A stretch of DNA of 64,000 nt from Anabaena sp. FACHB-1237 (GCF_014696225.1 NZ_JACJPV010000001.1:1-64000); one strand, 5' to 3'. Positions 9,425 to 19,053 are shown, counted from the first letter of the stretch. Program-made: numbers and translations. The notes: generated from the sequence alone by a model not told the origin.

Positions 9425-10318
9425 TTAAAATACATCATCATTATCTACTATTTCTGAATCAAAAATTAACCATTGTTTAAAAAATTCTTTAATCCATAAA
9501 CTGACATCAGGATATTTTTCATTAATAGCTGTTAGTCTATTTTTCATATTCCTTTGATAATAACTTTGATATTCTAAATTTCTCACAGCAATAAAATTTA
9601 ATGTGTAGGTTAGCATTCTTAATCTAGCTATTGCTAATTTTAAATTACGACGGGAATAATTATCAAATGTTCGTGAATTTTCTTTATATTCAGTAAAAGG
9701 AGAATAGAGATTATCTTTAATGATTTTCTTAAACTCTCTATTATCTAAATCTAATTCATAAAAAGCATCACTACAAATTTCATAATTAATTTTATTTCTT
9801 ATTTCTGATTCATTGCCTAATTCAAAAGGTTTAATTCCGATATTCCAATACCTATCAATTCCTTTACGATTTTTGAAATGACTAAAATTTTCAAAAAACC
9901 GTTTGAACTGTCTTTGATGTTCATCTGATGAGTTAGCAATACCTATGATATGAATATTCTTTTTTTGATAATCTTTTTCTATACAATCTATAGAACTTGA
10001 TACCCAAGTTGTAAAGTTAAGTTGTGTTCTATTTAAACCTTGTATTAAGAAAAAATTAGCATAATATGAAGTCACAAAACCCCAACTAAAATATCCTTTT
10101 TTAATCAAATTGTCAGCAGCACAAATATTCAAAATTGCTTTAGATAAAAGTTTTTCAATATCAGTTAATATATAATTGTTTACATAAGAAATAGTAAATC
10201 CGTTTTTATAATCTCTTTTTGATTTATATAAGTTAATCAAATAATCTTTAAAAGAACTTTTAGCATCACTATTACAATTACTAAAAGCAATAGCAATTTC
10301 CTCAAATGTTAATGACAC
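9425..10318 (-). CDS. Unknown protein, last gene of RloAB/DGQHR operon
   Basis: 297 residues, no certain family. It is mostly helical. Residues 66-92 (CAADNLIKKGYFSWGFVTSYY and on) resemble the second and third helices of HEPN domains, and R140-x6-H147 could be a HEPN RNase-like motif. Both are weak, eye-level matches. The gene begins 30 bp after the DGQHR gene and is in the same orientation, so it is most likely the fourth gene of one operon. AT-rich composition and island context suggest acquisition by transfer. If the HEPN guess is right it would be the toxic effector; it could equally be a structural or phage-related protein. Confidence 0.6.
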   Translation of the reverse strand: MSLTFEEIAIAFSNCNSDAKSSFKDYLINLYKSKRDYKNGFTISYVNNYILTDIEKLLSKAILNICAADNLIKKGYFSWGFVTSYYANFFLIQGLNRTQLNFTTWVSSSIDCIEKDYQKKNIHIIGIANSSDEHQRQFKRFFENFSHFKNRKGIDRYWNIGIKPFELGNESEIRNKINYEICSDAFYELDLDNREFKKIIKDNLYSPFTEYKENSRTFDNYSRRNLKLAIARLRMLTYTLNFIAVRNLEYQSYYQRNMKNRLTAINEKYPDVSLWIKEFFKQWLIFDSEIVDNDDVF

Positions 10319-10347
10319 CTTTTTTAATCTCCAAATTAATCTTCCAG

Positions 10348-11376
10348 CTAATCTCCAATCATCACTACAAAATCTTCTCTCACTGCTTTTTTTAATTTGC
10401 TTTCTAGCATTTCAGCAACTTTTTCTTGCGCTTTAAAACCACCGCCACTTGGTAAGTTATCTTTATCAAATTTAAAGTCTTGAATTAGTTCCAGAACTTT
10501 AATGGTATTTTCAGTATTAAACATCTTGTGTTTTTGCATAACCACATTAAAAATCTCATAAAATGCTTGCATTAGTCCACCAAATCCAACGGTTTTTAAA
10601 ATATAAGATTTAGGATTATCCCATTGTTCTAAGAATACTGCTTTAACAGCACGGAAATATATTTCAAAAATTTTATATTGCTGTTCAAAACCATAATTAG
10701 CAAGTTTTCCTGTTTTCGGTTCTACATAATCTTTAATTTGATTGACAAATTCATTTAAAGATATTCCAAAACCACTTTCTCCAGTTGTTCTAATTAATTC
10801 ATACAAAGGACTTTCATCTGTCTCATTTAATCTAATAGCAATTTCTCTACCACGTCTTTCAGCACTAACTCCTTCTCCATCAAAATCTTCAATATCTCCT
10901 TCTAACAAATTCATTAAATCTAAATAAAGAGATGCAGGAACACCTTTTTGAGTTTTATTAATTGTTACAAAAAGTCTTGCTTGATCCTTAACAGATAATC
11001 CCAAAGTAGCAATTACCATTAATTTAAAATCAGGGTTTGCATCATAGCAACCATTGACTCTATGCTGTCCATCTATAATTAGACCGAGAGAATTTGTATC
11101 TTCTAATATGAGTAAGTTATCATTTTCTTGATAGTCAAATTTGCCTTCATCAATATTGACTAAAATAGAATTAGGTATAATACCCTGTTCTTGATTAATA
11201 TAATTTTTAATTTCTTTGATTCTGGTTTTAGAAAATGATCTTTGATATCCTAATTTTTTATCATCAATTCTCCGAGAAACATCGAAACGTTCATAAATCA
11301 TCTTAACAGTAGTTACAAACACAAGCATGGATATGTTGTTTTGAATTACTTGAAATGCGGGAATTTGAATTGTCAT
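10348..11376 (-). CDS. DGQHR domain protein (DndB-like)
   Basis: 342 residues. The name-giving motif DGQHR stands at residues 102-106 (LIIDGQHRVNGCY). It is preceded by QRSFSKTRIKEIKNYI and followed by ARLFVTINKTQKGV, all hallmarks of the DGQHR/DndB group. These are ParB-like-fold proteins found with DNA phosphorothioation and other defence loci. No dnd or dpt genes are nearby, so a role in sulfur modification is unlikely. It is separated from rloB by about 100 bp that may hold its own promoter. Confidence 0.85.
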   Translation of the reverse strand: MTIQIPAFQVIQNNISMLVFVTTVKMIYERFDVSRRIDDKKLGYQRSFSKTRIKEIKNYINQEQGIIPNSILVNIDEGKFDYQENDNLLILEDTNSLGLIIDGQHRVNGCYDANPDFKLMVIATLGLSVKDQARLFVTINKTQKGVPASLYLDLMNLLEGDIEDFDGEGVSAERRGREIAIRLNETDESPLYELIRTTGESGFGISLNEFVNQIKDYVEPKTGKLANYGFEQQYKIFEIYFRAVKAVFLEQWDNPKSYILKTVGFGGLMQAFYEIFNVVMQKHKMFNTENTIKVLELIQDFKFDKDNLPSGGGFKAQEKVAEMLESKLKKAVREDFVVMIGD

Positions 11377-11478
11377 AAGTTATGAAGTTGGGTTTTGTGA
11401 ATTGGAAACTACTATATTATAGTATAAACATTGGTGATAGCGATACCTACGGTAAGCTACCGCTAACGCTCTTTTAAG

Positions 11479-12228
11479 TTAATATATCATTTTGTCAGAA
11501 TCAGGATTTACAAAATTAAGTTCTGTTGGTGGTTTGGGAAAAATAACTTCATTAAGTTTTTCCACTAATTGATAAACTGTTGTTGATGGATTAATATTGT
11601 GTATTATTATTCTTTCTTGTACGGTTAATTTATCAGGATCAGAATCATCTATTCCATATAACTTACAATGGCTTGACCAAAGTTTTTTAGCAAAATTAAT
11701 AGCATTAGATTCTTTGTCTTTTAGTTTTTCATACATGGTTTCAGAATTTTTTTCATATTTTTCACCTAATCTTGTTTTGAAACTTAGCATTGTTTTATAA
11801 TCACTTCGATGAGTTTCACTTTGATAAAATTCATAATGTAATAAAAACCATAATTCAAAAGCATCATTAGAAACAGCCAAATTTAATTTATTTTCTATTG
11901 CTGATTTAATTGCTTCATTAAAATTTTGCTGGTTATTGTTTTCCTTTTTTAAGTCTCTATCAAATACGCACCAAACCTCATCATCTCCATAATTACCTTG
12001 TTCTTTTAATTGTTTAGCTGTTGTAACTACTGTTATTCCTACTCCAACCCCTTCTTTAATTTTAATAAATGCAATTCTCTTAGTGTGTGCTATTTTCTGA
12101 AAACCTTTAAAATAATTCGGCTCAGTCTCTTCACCTTCACAAACAATCAAAAATGTTTTTCCTTTTGATCTACCACTTACTTTTCTTTGAGAATACATTG
12201 AATTATTTCTTGAATTTTGTCTTGCCAT
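11479..12228 (-). CDS. RloB-family protein (AbiLii-like)
   Basis: 249 residues. The N-terminal motif CEGEETEPNYF (about residues 31-41) and a later VWCVFDRD with DxD acidic residues give the TOPRIM-like signature of RloB/AbiLii proteins. FELWFLLHYE is a further family hallmark. In known systems RloB-type proteins pair with an SMC/ABC-like ATPase and act as nuclease or toxic effector in abortive phage defence. Here it follows the RloA-type ATPase gene with a 12-bp gap, which supports that pairing. Confidence 0.88.
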   Translation of the reverse strand: MARQNSRNNSMYSQRKVSGRSKGKTFLIVCEGEETEPNYFKGFQKIAHTKRIAFIKIKEGVGVGITVVTTAKQLKEQGNYGDDEVWCVFDRDLKKENNNQQNFNEAIKSAIENKLNLAVSNDAFELWFLLHYEFYQSETHRSDYKTMLSFKTRLGEKYEKNSETMYEKLKDKESNAINFAKKLWSSHCKLYGIDDSDPDKLTVQERIIIHNINPSTTVYQLVEKLNEVIFPKPPTELNFVNPDSDKMIY

Positions 12229-12240
12229 ATTTATTGATTT

Positions 12241-13557
12241 TTACTCATTAGATAATAAATTTTTAAAATTGCCAATAAAGGGAATTGCTCCATATCTTCC
12301 GCGAATATAATCTGCTTCCAATGGATCATCTTCTGCGATATCATCATATTCAGCTAAAGAATATAAATCAGTTGCTCCTTGTTGATTTTTTTCTGTAAAC
12401 CAGATTTGATCTCGTCTTAATAATCTACTACCAAATAGATTAGGATTAAGCAAATTAGTATCATGAGTCATAAAAACAAGCTGTGCTGATTTTTGATTAT
12501 ATTTTTTTGAATTAAACAATTCAATAATCTTATGGGTAATGATAGGATGTAATCTTGCATCTAATTCATCTATAATTAAAACTTGATTATATCTTAAAGC
12601 GTTTAAAAGCAAAGCTGAGAAATAAAATAGTTTCTTCGTTCCTTCAGATTCATTTTTTTCTAAGTCAAATTTTTCAAATCCAATTATTTCACCATTTTCA
12701 TTATATTTTTCATGAGATGTTTGGATGCTAGAAAATTCACCAGAAGATGATCGGAGAATCATAGTTTTCAACTCATCTGGTATGGATGATGGCAAATTTT
12801 CTAAAGATAGTTTTTCTTTGGTAATATCAATATCTTGAATTGATAAATCTAAATCTTTAATTAGATTAATACTATCTTTTTTAATTAAAGGAGATTCAAA
12901 CAATTTTAAAGTAACTTTTTTATAAAAATCATCCTGTGTTCCTGAACCAGATATAACTTGAGAATTAGCAAACCACTTGATTATTTCAGCAGAAATTTTA
13001 CCATTAAATTGTGCCACAACAGAAATAAAAAGAGAGTTATGCTTAGTCTTTTCTTTTAAATCTAATCCTTCTTGAAAAGATTTTCTATTTATTTTAAATT
13101 TGTTGTTATTGACATTTCTTTGAAAGAGTTGATATTCTTTAATCTTGTTTTGAAAAAATAGCCATTCTTCGACTACTTTATCTTGAGATACTTTAAAACC
13201 ATATTTATAAGTTTTTTTGTTTAGATAAAAAGTTGCTTGAAAAAATGATGGTTTATTTTCAGTTTCTGTACTAAGTCGGAAATGTTCAACAGTAATAAAA
13301 TCTGTTATTTGCATTTCTTTAGAAGAATTAATAACAAAGTTTCTCATAAAACTAAATGCTTTGGCAAGATTAGTCTTTCCACTTGCATTAGCTCCATAGA
13401 TAGCTGTTGTTTTTAGTAATTTTAATTCTTGATTAACTGAAAATACATTATTTTCATCTAATTCTGTATCTTGACTATTAATATCAGAAGCAACCATACT
13501 GAAAGTAACTATGTCTTTAAAAGATAGAAAATTTCCAACTTGAAATTCAATTAACAT
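12241..13557 (-). CDS. RloA-type AAA ATPase (AbiLi/OLD-like)
   Basis: 438 residues. The ABC/SMC-like split ATPase has Walker A GANASGKT at 55-62, a signature-like SSSGE segment, Walker B VLIIDELDARLHP at about 330-345 and a downstream MTHDTNLL switch histidine. This layout belongs to the AAA_15/AAA_21 ATPases called RloA or AbiLi. It should hydrolyse ATP and sense an invader-related signal, then control the RloB partner encoded immediately downstream. It is the first gene of the minus-strand operon. Confidence 0.88.
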   Translation of the reverse strand: MLIEFQVGNFLSFKDIVTFSMVASDINSQDTELDENNVFSVNQELKLLKTTAIYGANASGKTNLAKAFSFMRNFVINSSKEMQITDFITVEHFRLSTETENKPSFFQATFYLNKKTYKYGFKVSQDKVVEEWLFFQNKIKEYQLFQRNVNNNKFKINRKSFQEGLDLKEKTKHNSLFISVVAQFNGKISAEIIKWFANSQVISGSGTQDDFYKKVTLKLFESPLIKKDSINLIKDLDLSIQDIDITKEKLSLENLPSSIPDELKTMILRSSSGEFSSIQTSHEKYNENGEIIGFEKFDLEKNESEGTKKLFYFSALLLNALRYNQVLIIDELDARLHPIITHKIIELFNSKKYNQKSAQLVFMTHDTNLLNPNLFGSRLLRRDQIWFTEKNQQGATDLYSLAEYDDIAEDDPLEADYIRGRYGAIPFIGNFKNLLSNE

Positions 13558-13596
13558 GAATTTAATTTACTCCTTTGTTTAATTTTTATCTAAACG

Positions 13597-13677
13597 TTAA
13601 ATTATATCATCAACTTGATTCAGTTCTTCTTGCGTTAAACCTTTTAATTTCTCTTTAATTATTTGTTTTGTAACCAT
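13597..13677 (-). pseudogene. Remnant of a small antitoxin-like gene
   Basis: A 26-codon frame (MVTKQIIKEKLKGLTQEELN then QVDDII). It resembles the first part of the small cyanobacterial proteins that precede toxin genes, whose N-termini typically read as a short helix with LxxLxxEELxxV. It ends early and no toxin gene follows. It lies just inside the right direct repeat of the island. Confidence 0.35.
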
Positions 13678-13709
13678 AGTAACCTACCTAATGTAAACTT
13701 TACTGTTCA

Positions 13710-13786
13710 GATTATAACTATAAACTGTCTAATTCTGACAAATTCGTTTACCAGTAACTCTTGTAACAATTCCCTTACAATAAAAT
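13710..13786. repeat. Direct repeat, right border of the RloAB/DGQHR island
   Basis: Second copy of the sequence at 9091-9166, about 90 percent identical and in the same orientation. It ends 36 bp before the acnB start codon. Confidence 0.8.
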
Positions 13787-13822
13787 AAAGAAAACAAGAC
13801 ATTGCAGGAGAAAAGCTAAATC

Positions 13823-16387
13823 ATGTTAGCAGAATACCAACAACACACCCAAGAACGCGCCCAACTCGGTATTCCCCCCTTACCATTAGACGCAGTACAA
13901 ACTTCAGAATTATGTGAATTACTGAAAAATCCCGCCCCAGGCACGGAAGAGTTATTGTTACATTTATTACGCGATCGCATACCCCCCGGAGTAGATCAAG
14001 CAGCTTACGTTAAAGCTGGTTTCCTCACTGCCATTGCTAAACAAGAAATTAGCAGTCCTTTAATTTCTCCCATCGCCGCAGTAGAATTACTAGGAACAAT
14101 GGTAGGCGGTTATAACGTCCAATCCTTAATTGATTTACTCAGTTCGTCTGTAGCAGAAAACGCCGCCACAGCATTAAGCAAAATTCTGTTAGTTTATGAT
14201 GCGTTCAATGATGTATTAGAACTATCAAAAACCAACAAATACGCCAAAAAAGTGGTAGACTCTTGGGCAGCAGCAGAATGGTTTACCGAACGTCCCACTT
14301 TACCAGAAGCTATTACCGTCACGGTTTTCAAAGTTCCCGGAGAAACCAACACCGATGATTTATCACCCGCAACCCACGCTACAACTCGTCCAGATATTCC
14401 TTTACACGCCTTAGCAATGTTAGAAACCCGACAACCGGGAAGTTTAGAAACCATTGCAGACTTAAAGAAAAAAGGACATCCCGTAGCTTATGTTGGCGAT
14501 GTGGTCGGTACAGGTTCATCACGCAAATCTGCAATCAATTCAGTATTATGGCATTTAGGCAATGATATCCCCTTTGTTCCCAATAAACGCGCCGGAGGTT
14601 ATGTTTTAGGAAGTGCGATCGCACCTATCTTTTTTAACACCGCCGAAGATGCAGGAGCTTTACCCATACAATGCGATGTCACCCAAATGGAAACCGGTGA
14701 CGTAATTACCATTTACCCCTACAAAGGCGAAATTACCAAAGCGGGAAAAGTCATTGCAACTTTCTCTCTCAAACCTGACACGATTTTAGACGAAGTTCGC
14801 GCAGGTGGACGCATTCCCCTATTAATTGGCCGTACCCTCACCGACAAAACCCGTCAAGCATTGGGTTTAGCACCCAGCAATTTATTTATCCGTCCTCAAG
14901 CACCAACCGACACCGGAAAAGGCTACACATTGGCGCAGAAAATGGTCGGTAAAGCCTCTGGTTTACCAGGAGTGCGTCCGGGAACATCTTGCGAACCAAT
15001 CATGACTACAGTGGGTTCTCAGGACACCACAGGACCAATGACCAGAGACGAATTAAAAGAACTCGCTTGTTTAGGTTTCAGTGCAGATTTAGTCATGCAA
15101 AGTTTTTGTCACACAGCCGCTTATCCTAAACCTGTAGATATCAAAACCCATCAGGAATTACCAGACTTCATTTCCTCTCGTGGTGGCGTGGCTTTGCGTC
15201 CTGGAGATGGTATCATTCACTCCTGGTTAAACCGGATGTTATTACCCGACACAGTGGGAACAGGAGGAGACTCCCATACCCGCTTTCCCTTGGGAATATC
15301 CTTTCCAGCGGGTTCTGGTTTAGTGGCCTTTGCTGGTGCATTGGGTGTAATGCCCTTAGATATGCCAGAATCGGTATTAGTCCGTTTTAAAGGAGAATTA
15401 CAACCAGGAATTACCTTGAGAGATATTGTGAATGCAATTCCTTATGTAGCCATGCAAAAAGGATTATTAACCGTGGAAAAACAGAACAAGAAAAATGTTT
15501 TTTCCGGGCGAATTTTGGAAATTGAAGGATTACCAAATTTGAAAGTAGAACAAGCATTTGAATTAACAGATGCTTCCGCCGAACGTTCTTGTGCAGGTTG
15601 TACAATTAAGTTAAGTGAAGAGACAATAGCGGAATATTTGCGGTCAAATATTGCCCTGTTAAAAAATATGGTAGCACGGGGTTATAGTGATGCCAGAACT
15701 ATCATGCGGCGCGTGGCAAAAATGGAGGAATGGTTAGCCAATCCTGTATTATTATCAGCAGATGCAGATGCGGAATATGCAGAAGTAATTGAGATTGATT
15801 TAAACGAAATCAAAGAACCAATTGTAGCTGCACCCAATGACCCTGATAATGTTAAGTTATTATCAGAAGTTGCGAATGATCCAGTACAGGAAGTTTTCGT
15901 AGGTTCTTGTATGACAAATATCGGACATTATCGAGCAACAGCGAAGGTTTTAGAAGGTGCTGGTGCGGTGAAAGCGCGGTTATGGATTGCACCTCCGACA
16001 AGAATGGATGAACATCAATTAAAAGTAGAAAAAGTGTATGATGTTTTTGTAGGTGCGAATGCGAGAATGGAGATTCCTGGATGCAGTTTATGTATGGGAA
16101 ATCAGGCGCGAGTTGATGATAATACAACGGTGTTTTCTACTTCAACTCGTAATTTTAATAATCGCATGGGAAAAGGCGCTCAAGTGTATTTAGGTTCAGC
16201 GGAATTAGCAGCAGTTTGTGCGTTGTTGGGACGTATTCCTACAGTTAAGGAATATATGGAGATTGTAGGGGAGAAAATTAATCCTTTTGCTGATAATTTG
16301 TATCAGTATTTGAATTTTGATCAAATTGTTGGTTTTGAGGACGAGGGGAGGGTGATTAGTAAGGAGGAACAGGCGGCTTTGGTATAA
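13823..16387 (+). CDS. acnB: Bifunctional aconitate hydratase 2 / 2-methylisocitrate dehydratase
   Basis: Aconitase B of the tricarboxylic acid cycle interconverts citrate and isocitrate. The 854 residues are near the usual AcnB length. An N-terminal HEAT-like helical domain (1-160) and the swivelling domain (about 165-370, with [12 protein letters not shown]) precede the catalytic domains. [11 protein letters not shown] and the Fe-S cluster cysteines in CAGC and CSLC are visible. A purine-rich Shine-Dalgarno sequence (GCAGGAGA) precedes the ATG. The last 70 bp of this gene recur at 19250 and 24724 in the downstream xisHI array. Confidence 0.98.
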   Translation: MLAEYQQHTQERAQLGIPPLPLDAVQTSELCELLKNPAPGTEELLLHLLRDRIPPGVDQAAYVKAGFLTAIAKQEISSPLISPIAAVELLGTMVGGYNVQSLIDLLSSSVAENAATALSKILLVYDAFNDVLELSKTNKYAKKVVDSWAAAEWFTERPTLPEAITVTVFKVPGETNTDDLSPATHATTRPDIPLHALAMLETRQPGSLETIADLKKKGHPVAYVGDVVGTGSSRKSAINSVLWHLGNDIPFVPNKRAGGYVLGSAIAPIFFNTAEDAGALPIQCDVTQMETGDVITIYPYKGEITKAGKVIATFSLKPDTILDEVRAGGRIPLLIGRTLTDKTRQALGLAPSNLFIRPQAPTDTGKGYTLAQKMVGKASGLPGVRPGTSCEPIMTTVGSQDTTGPMTRDELKELACLGFSADLVMQSFCHTAAYPKPVDIKTHQELPDFISSRGGVALRPGDGIIHSWLNRMLLPDTVGTGGDSHTRFPLGISFPAGSGLVAFAGALGVMPLDMPESVLVRFKGELQPGITLRDIVNAIPYVAMQKGLLTVEKQNKKNVFSGRILEIEGLPNLKVEQAFELTDASAERSCAGCTIKLSEETIAEYLRSNIALLKNMVARGYSDARTIMRRVAKMEEWLANPVLLSADADAEYAEVIEIDLNEIKEPIVAAPNDPDNVKLLSEVANDPVQEVFVGSCMTNIGHYRATAKVLEGAGAVKARLWIAPPTRMDEHQLKVEKVYDVFVGANARMEIPGCSLCMGNQARVDDNTTVFSTSTRNFNNRMGKGAQVYLGSAELAAVCALLGRIPTVKEYMEIVGEKINPFADNLYQYLNFDQIVGFEDEGRVISKEEQAALV

Positions 16388-16396
16388 TGTAATTGA

Positions 16397-16419
16397 GGTG
16401 AGTTCTTTGTGGACTCACC
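16397..16419. promoter_or_regulatory. Conserved hairpin ahead of xisH copy 1
   Basis: Arms GGTGAGT and ACTCACC enclose a 9-base loop, and a TATAAT-like box (GTTATAAT) follows within 12 bp. The same hairpin plus box recurs at 17240, 17840, 18742, 19325, 24216 and 24799, some with a G-T pair in place of A-T. It lies between a stop codon and the next xisH or relE start. It may act as terminator, operator or both. Confidence 0.6.
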
Positions 16420-16452
16420 TGAATGTTATAATGGATTATTGTCGGGGTAAAA

Positions 16453-16876
16453 ATGCCAGCAAAAGATATCTACCATGATGTGGTGAAAAATGCTTTAATT
16501 AAAGACGGTTGGACAATTACAGCAGATCCTTATTATATCATCTATGGAAAATTAAGACTTGTTGCAGATCTAGGTGCTGAACGTCCATTATCTGCACAAA
16601 AAGGTGATGATAAAATAGTGATAGAAGTTAAAAGTTTTCTAAATCCATCATTTATTTATGATTTAGAAAGGGCTGTAGGTCAGTATATCATTTATCGTAA
16701 TTAATCGTAATTATCTTAAAAGAACCGCACCAGATCATCAGATTTACTTAGCACTTGGTCAACTTGTTTATAAAGCTAATTTCGATGAAACAATTCAAGT
16801 TGTTGTTGATGAAAACCAACTTAAATTAATTATTGTAGATACAGAAAAGGAGGTTATTACCAAATGGATAAGTTAG
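16453..16876 (+). pseudogene. xisH: xisH copy 1, frameshifted by a 10-bp duplication
   Basis: XisH family (the fdxN-element excision controlling factor of Anabaena), PD-(D/E)XK-like. The first 83 codons are normal and include VIEVKSF. A tandem duplication of ATCGTAATTA (16694-16703 and 16704-16713) then adds a stop and shifts the frame. Removing one copy restores a 137-residue protein that ends with TKWIS and overlaps the xisI start by 13 bases, the family's usual arrangement. Confidence 0.85.
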
Positions 16877-17205
16877 AAAATTACCGATTTTTAATCAAAA
16901 AAATCTTAACAGAATATCATCAACTTTTTTCCTCTGCATCTCCTCATAATATAGAAATGCTCTTAGCTTTTGATGAGCAAAGAGATCAGTATTTATGGTT
17001 TCAAGTTGGTTGGACAACAGAGGAAAGAATTAAAGGAATTTCTGTCCATATTCGCATTAAAAATGATAAGATATATATTGAGGAAGATTGGACCCAGGAA
17101 GGTATTGCAACGGAGTTATTAAGGGAAGGTGTACCAAAAGAAGATATTGTGTTAGCTTTTCATGATCCTGAAACTCGGAAGTTTACTGAGTTTGCTATTG
17201 CTTAA
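16864..17205 (+). CDS. xisI: XisI family protein, copy 1
   Basis: 113 residues, full length for XisI, which works with XisH in fdxN element excision in Anabaena 7120. The N-terminal half differs from the other copies. The C-terminal 45 residues ([16 protein letters not shown], then [20 protein letters not shown]) are nearly invariant across all five copies. The start overlaps the broken xisH frame. The gene is intact although its partner is disrupted. Confidence 0.9.
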   Translation: MDKLENYRFLIKKILTEYHQLFSSASPHNIEMLLAFDEQRDQYLWFQVGWTTEERIKGISVHIRIKNDKIYIEEDWTQEGIATELLREGVPKEDIVLAFHDPETRKFTEFAIA

Positions 17206-17239
17206 TAGAGAAAAACTTTGTTAGTATAATTTAGGTTAT

Positions 17240-17261
17240 GGTGGGTCTTGATGGACTCACC
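17240..17261. promoter_or_regulatory. Conserved hairpin and -10 box ahead of xisH remnant 2
   Basis: Arms GGTGGGT and ACTCACC allow one G-T pair. A TATAAT hexamer follows at 17269-17274, then the GGGTAAACC leader and the xisH ATG at 17296. Confidence 0.55.
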
Positions 17262-17295
17262 TGAATGTTATAATAGCTTATTACCAGGGTAAACC

Positions 17296-17475
17296 ATGCC
17301 AGCAATTGATAAGACAATTACATCCTGATTATCGTCTTTACTTAGCAATTGAACAAGAGGCTTATGAAACTTTTTTTCAAACAAAAGGGATTCAACTTGT
17401 CATAGAAGAATATAAAATTTTACTGATTGTAATTAATATTGTTCAGGAGGAGATTGTCCAATGGATAAATTAAAT
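17296..17475 (+). pseudogene. xisH: xisH copy 2, large internal deletion
   Basis: The frame starts MPAID like other xisH genes, then jumps directly to the C-terminal third (HPDYRLYLAIEQEAYETFFQ, then IVQEEIVQWI). About 75 central codons, including the predicted nuclease core, are missing. It overlaps the start of xisI copy 2. Confidence 0.75.
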
Positions 17476-17805
17476 AATTATCGTGAAATTGTTAAAAAAA
17501 TATTAACAGAATATGAGCAAATAGCTAGTCAAACTCCTAATATTTCTGGAGTTGATACAGTCTTATCTTTTGATGATGAAAGAGATCAGTATTTATGGTT
17601 TGATGTAGGTTGGAATGAAAGAAAACGAGTGAAGGCAATTACTGTTTATGTGAGAATTAAAAATGATAAGATTTACATTGAGGAAGATTGGACCCAGGAA
17701 GGAATTGCAACGGAGTTATTAAGAGAAGGTGTACCGAAAGAGGATATTGTTTTAGCTTTTCATGATCCTGAAACTCGGAAGTTTACTGAGTTTGCTATTG
17801 CTTAA
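17461..17805 (+). CDS. xisI: XisI family protein, copy 2
   Basis: 114 residues and intact. Residues 1-66 diverge from copy 1 (VDTVLSFDDERDQYLWFDVG), whereas the C-terminal block is identical to copy 1 in protein and nearly so in DNA. Its own xisH partner is reduced to a remnant. It may be expressed from the upstream hairpin-linked promoter. Confidence 0.88.
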   Translation: MDKLNNYREIVKKILTEYEQIASQTPNISGVDTVLSFDDERDQYLWFDVGWNERKRVKAITVYVRIKNDKIYIEEDWTQEGIATELLREGVPKEDIVLAFHDPETRKFTEFAIA

Positions 17806-17839
17806 TAGAGAAAAACTTTGTTAGTATGATTTAGGTTAA

Positions 17840-17861
17840 GGTGGTTCTGGATGGACTCACC
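17840..17861. promoter_or_regulatory. Degenerate copy of the xisH-associated hairpin
   Basis: GGTGGTT pairs only partly with ACTCACC. A TATAAT box follows at about 17869. It precedes a chimeric gene remnant rather than xisH directly. Confidence 0.4.
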
Positions 17862-17895
17862 TTAATGTTATAATTTATGTTATGATTAATATTTT

Positions 17896-17986
17896 ATGTG
17901 GAAAAGTCAGTTTAAGAAAGCAATATCATCTTTAGAAAGATCGTGTTTCTGTATATTTAGCCGATGTCAAAAAAATGTTACTATAA
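17896..17986 (+). pseudogene. Chimeric remnant: start of the 62-aa protein gene joined to the end of an antitoxin gene
   Basis: The first 15 codons (MWKSQFKKAISSLER) match the start of the small protein at 22355. From 17939, in another frame, the sequence reads DRVSVYLADVKKMLL and stop, matching the end of the RelE-partner antitoxin at 19054-19251. Two unrelated small genes were thus joined by a deletion. Confidence 0.65.
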
Positions 17987-18014
17987 TATCAATGAACTTA
18001 AACTAAGGAGGAAA

Positions 18015-18396
18015 ATGGCAAAGGATATCTACCATTTCTTATTTTTTACAATACGAAGATGCCCAACTTTGCGCTGATCTACTTGCTGAAAAAACGTTAT
18101 TAGCTGAACAAAATAATCGTACCATTGTTGTGGAAATCAAAAGTTTTATTAATCCTTCTCTGATGAGGGATTTTGAATTGGCATTAGGACAATATATTGT
18201 ATATCGTGATATTTTAGATTTGTCTGAAAAACATTATGCCATTTATTTAGCTGTTAAAGACACTGTATTTGAGAGCTTTTTTCAAAGAAAATCAGTTAAA
18301 GCTATTGTTAAACGCCATCAGGTAGAGTTTATTGTTTTTAATAACGAACAGGAAGAAATTGTATCATGGATAAGCTCACAAGATATGGAGAAATAA
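18015..18396 (+). pseudogene. xisH: xisH copy 3, 5' internal deletion
   Basis: A strong AAGGAGG precedes ATGGCAAAGGATATC. After seven codons the sequence jumps to the position equivalent to codon 25 of copy 4, and the frame is lost. The frame resumes as an 88-residue piece from 18130 ([20 protein letters not shown]). The 3' part is nearly identical to copy 4 (23439-23870), so both derive from one recent duplication. Confidence 0.85.
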
Positions 18397-18707
18397 TCAA
18401 AAAAATCTTAACAGAATATTATCAAATTGTTGAAAAAGCTCCTGATTTTCACCCGGAAAATTGTTTAATTTTTGATGACAATAATCATCATTATTTTTAG
18501 CGTAGTATTGATTGGGTTAACAAAAAAAGAGTTAATAATACTCATGTTTATGTTCGTATTAAAAATCAGAAAATTTACATTGAGGAAGATTGGACTGAGG
18601 AAGGTATTGCAACGGAATTATTAAGAGAAGGTGTACCAAAAGAGGATATTGTGTTAGCTTTTCATGATCCTGAAACTCGGAAGTTTACAGAATTTGCTGT
18701 GGCTTAA
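18366..18707 (+). pseudogene. xisI: xisI copy 3, nonsense at codon 45
   Basis: Nearly identical to copy 4 (23840-24181), but TGG for W45 has become TAG at 18498-18500. The remaining frame is open to its normal stop. The pair formed by xisH copy 3 and xisI copy 3 is therefore dead. Confidence 0.88.
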
Positions 18708-18741
18708 TCGAGAAAAAATTTGTTAGTATAATTTAGGTTAG

Positions 18742-18763
18742 GGTGAGTTTGGATGGACTCACC
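18742..18763. promoter_or_regulatory. Conserved hairpin ahead of relE copy 1
   Basis: Perfect 7-bp arms GGTGAGT and ACTCACC with an 8-base loop lie between xisI copy 3 and relE. Here it precedes a toxin gene, so the element is not specific to xisH. Confidence 0.55.
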
Positions 18764-18790
18764 TTAATGTTTTGAAAAAGGTTAAAATAT

Positions 18791-19039
18791 GTGCATTACC
18801 AAATAGAATTTAAACCCAAAGCGATTAAAGATTTACAGAAAATTCCTGTAAATGACAGAGAACGCATTATCAATAAAATTGAAGCAATGCAAGATGATTT
18901 ACAAGGAGATGTGAAACGCTTAACAAATTTTACTCCAGAATATCGTTTAAGAGTTGGTGATTATCGAATTTTGTTTGAATTAGCAGAACAAACTATAATC
19001 GTGTATAGGGTTAAGCATCGTAGTAAAGCTTATGAGTAA
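18791..19039 (+). CDS. RelE/ParE-family toxin, copy 1
   Basis: 82 residues with a GTG start. It has the RelE/ParE fold signature: MHYQIEFKPKAIKDLQKIP, later LRVGDYRILFELAEQ and YRVKHRSKAYE. RelE toxins cleave mRNA at the ribosome, whereas ParE toxins poison gyrase; this sequence looks RelE-like. An antitoxin gene follows after 14 bp. The gene order is toxin first, as in HigBA-type modules. An essentially identical copy lies at 24265-24513. Confidence 0.9.
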   Translation: MHYQIEFKPKAIKDLQKIPVNDRERIINKIEAMQDDLQGDVKRLTNFTPEYRLRVGDYRILFELAEQTIIVYRVKHRSKAYE

Positions 19040-19053
19040 TAGGAGGTTAAAAA

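Noticed and set aside
10348-11376. DNA phosphorothioation (Dnd) system
   Set aside because: Only the DGQHR protein hints at it; no dndA, dndC, dndD or dndE-like genes are present.
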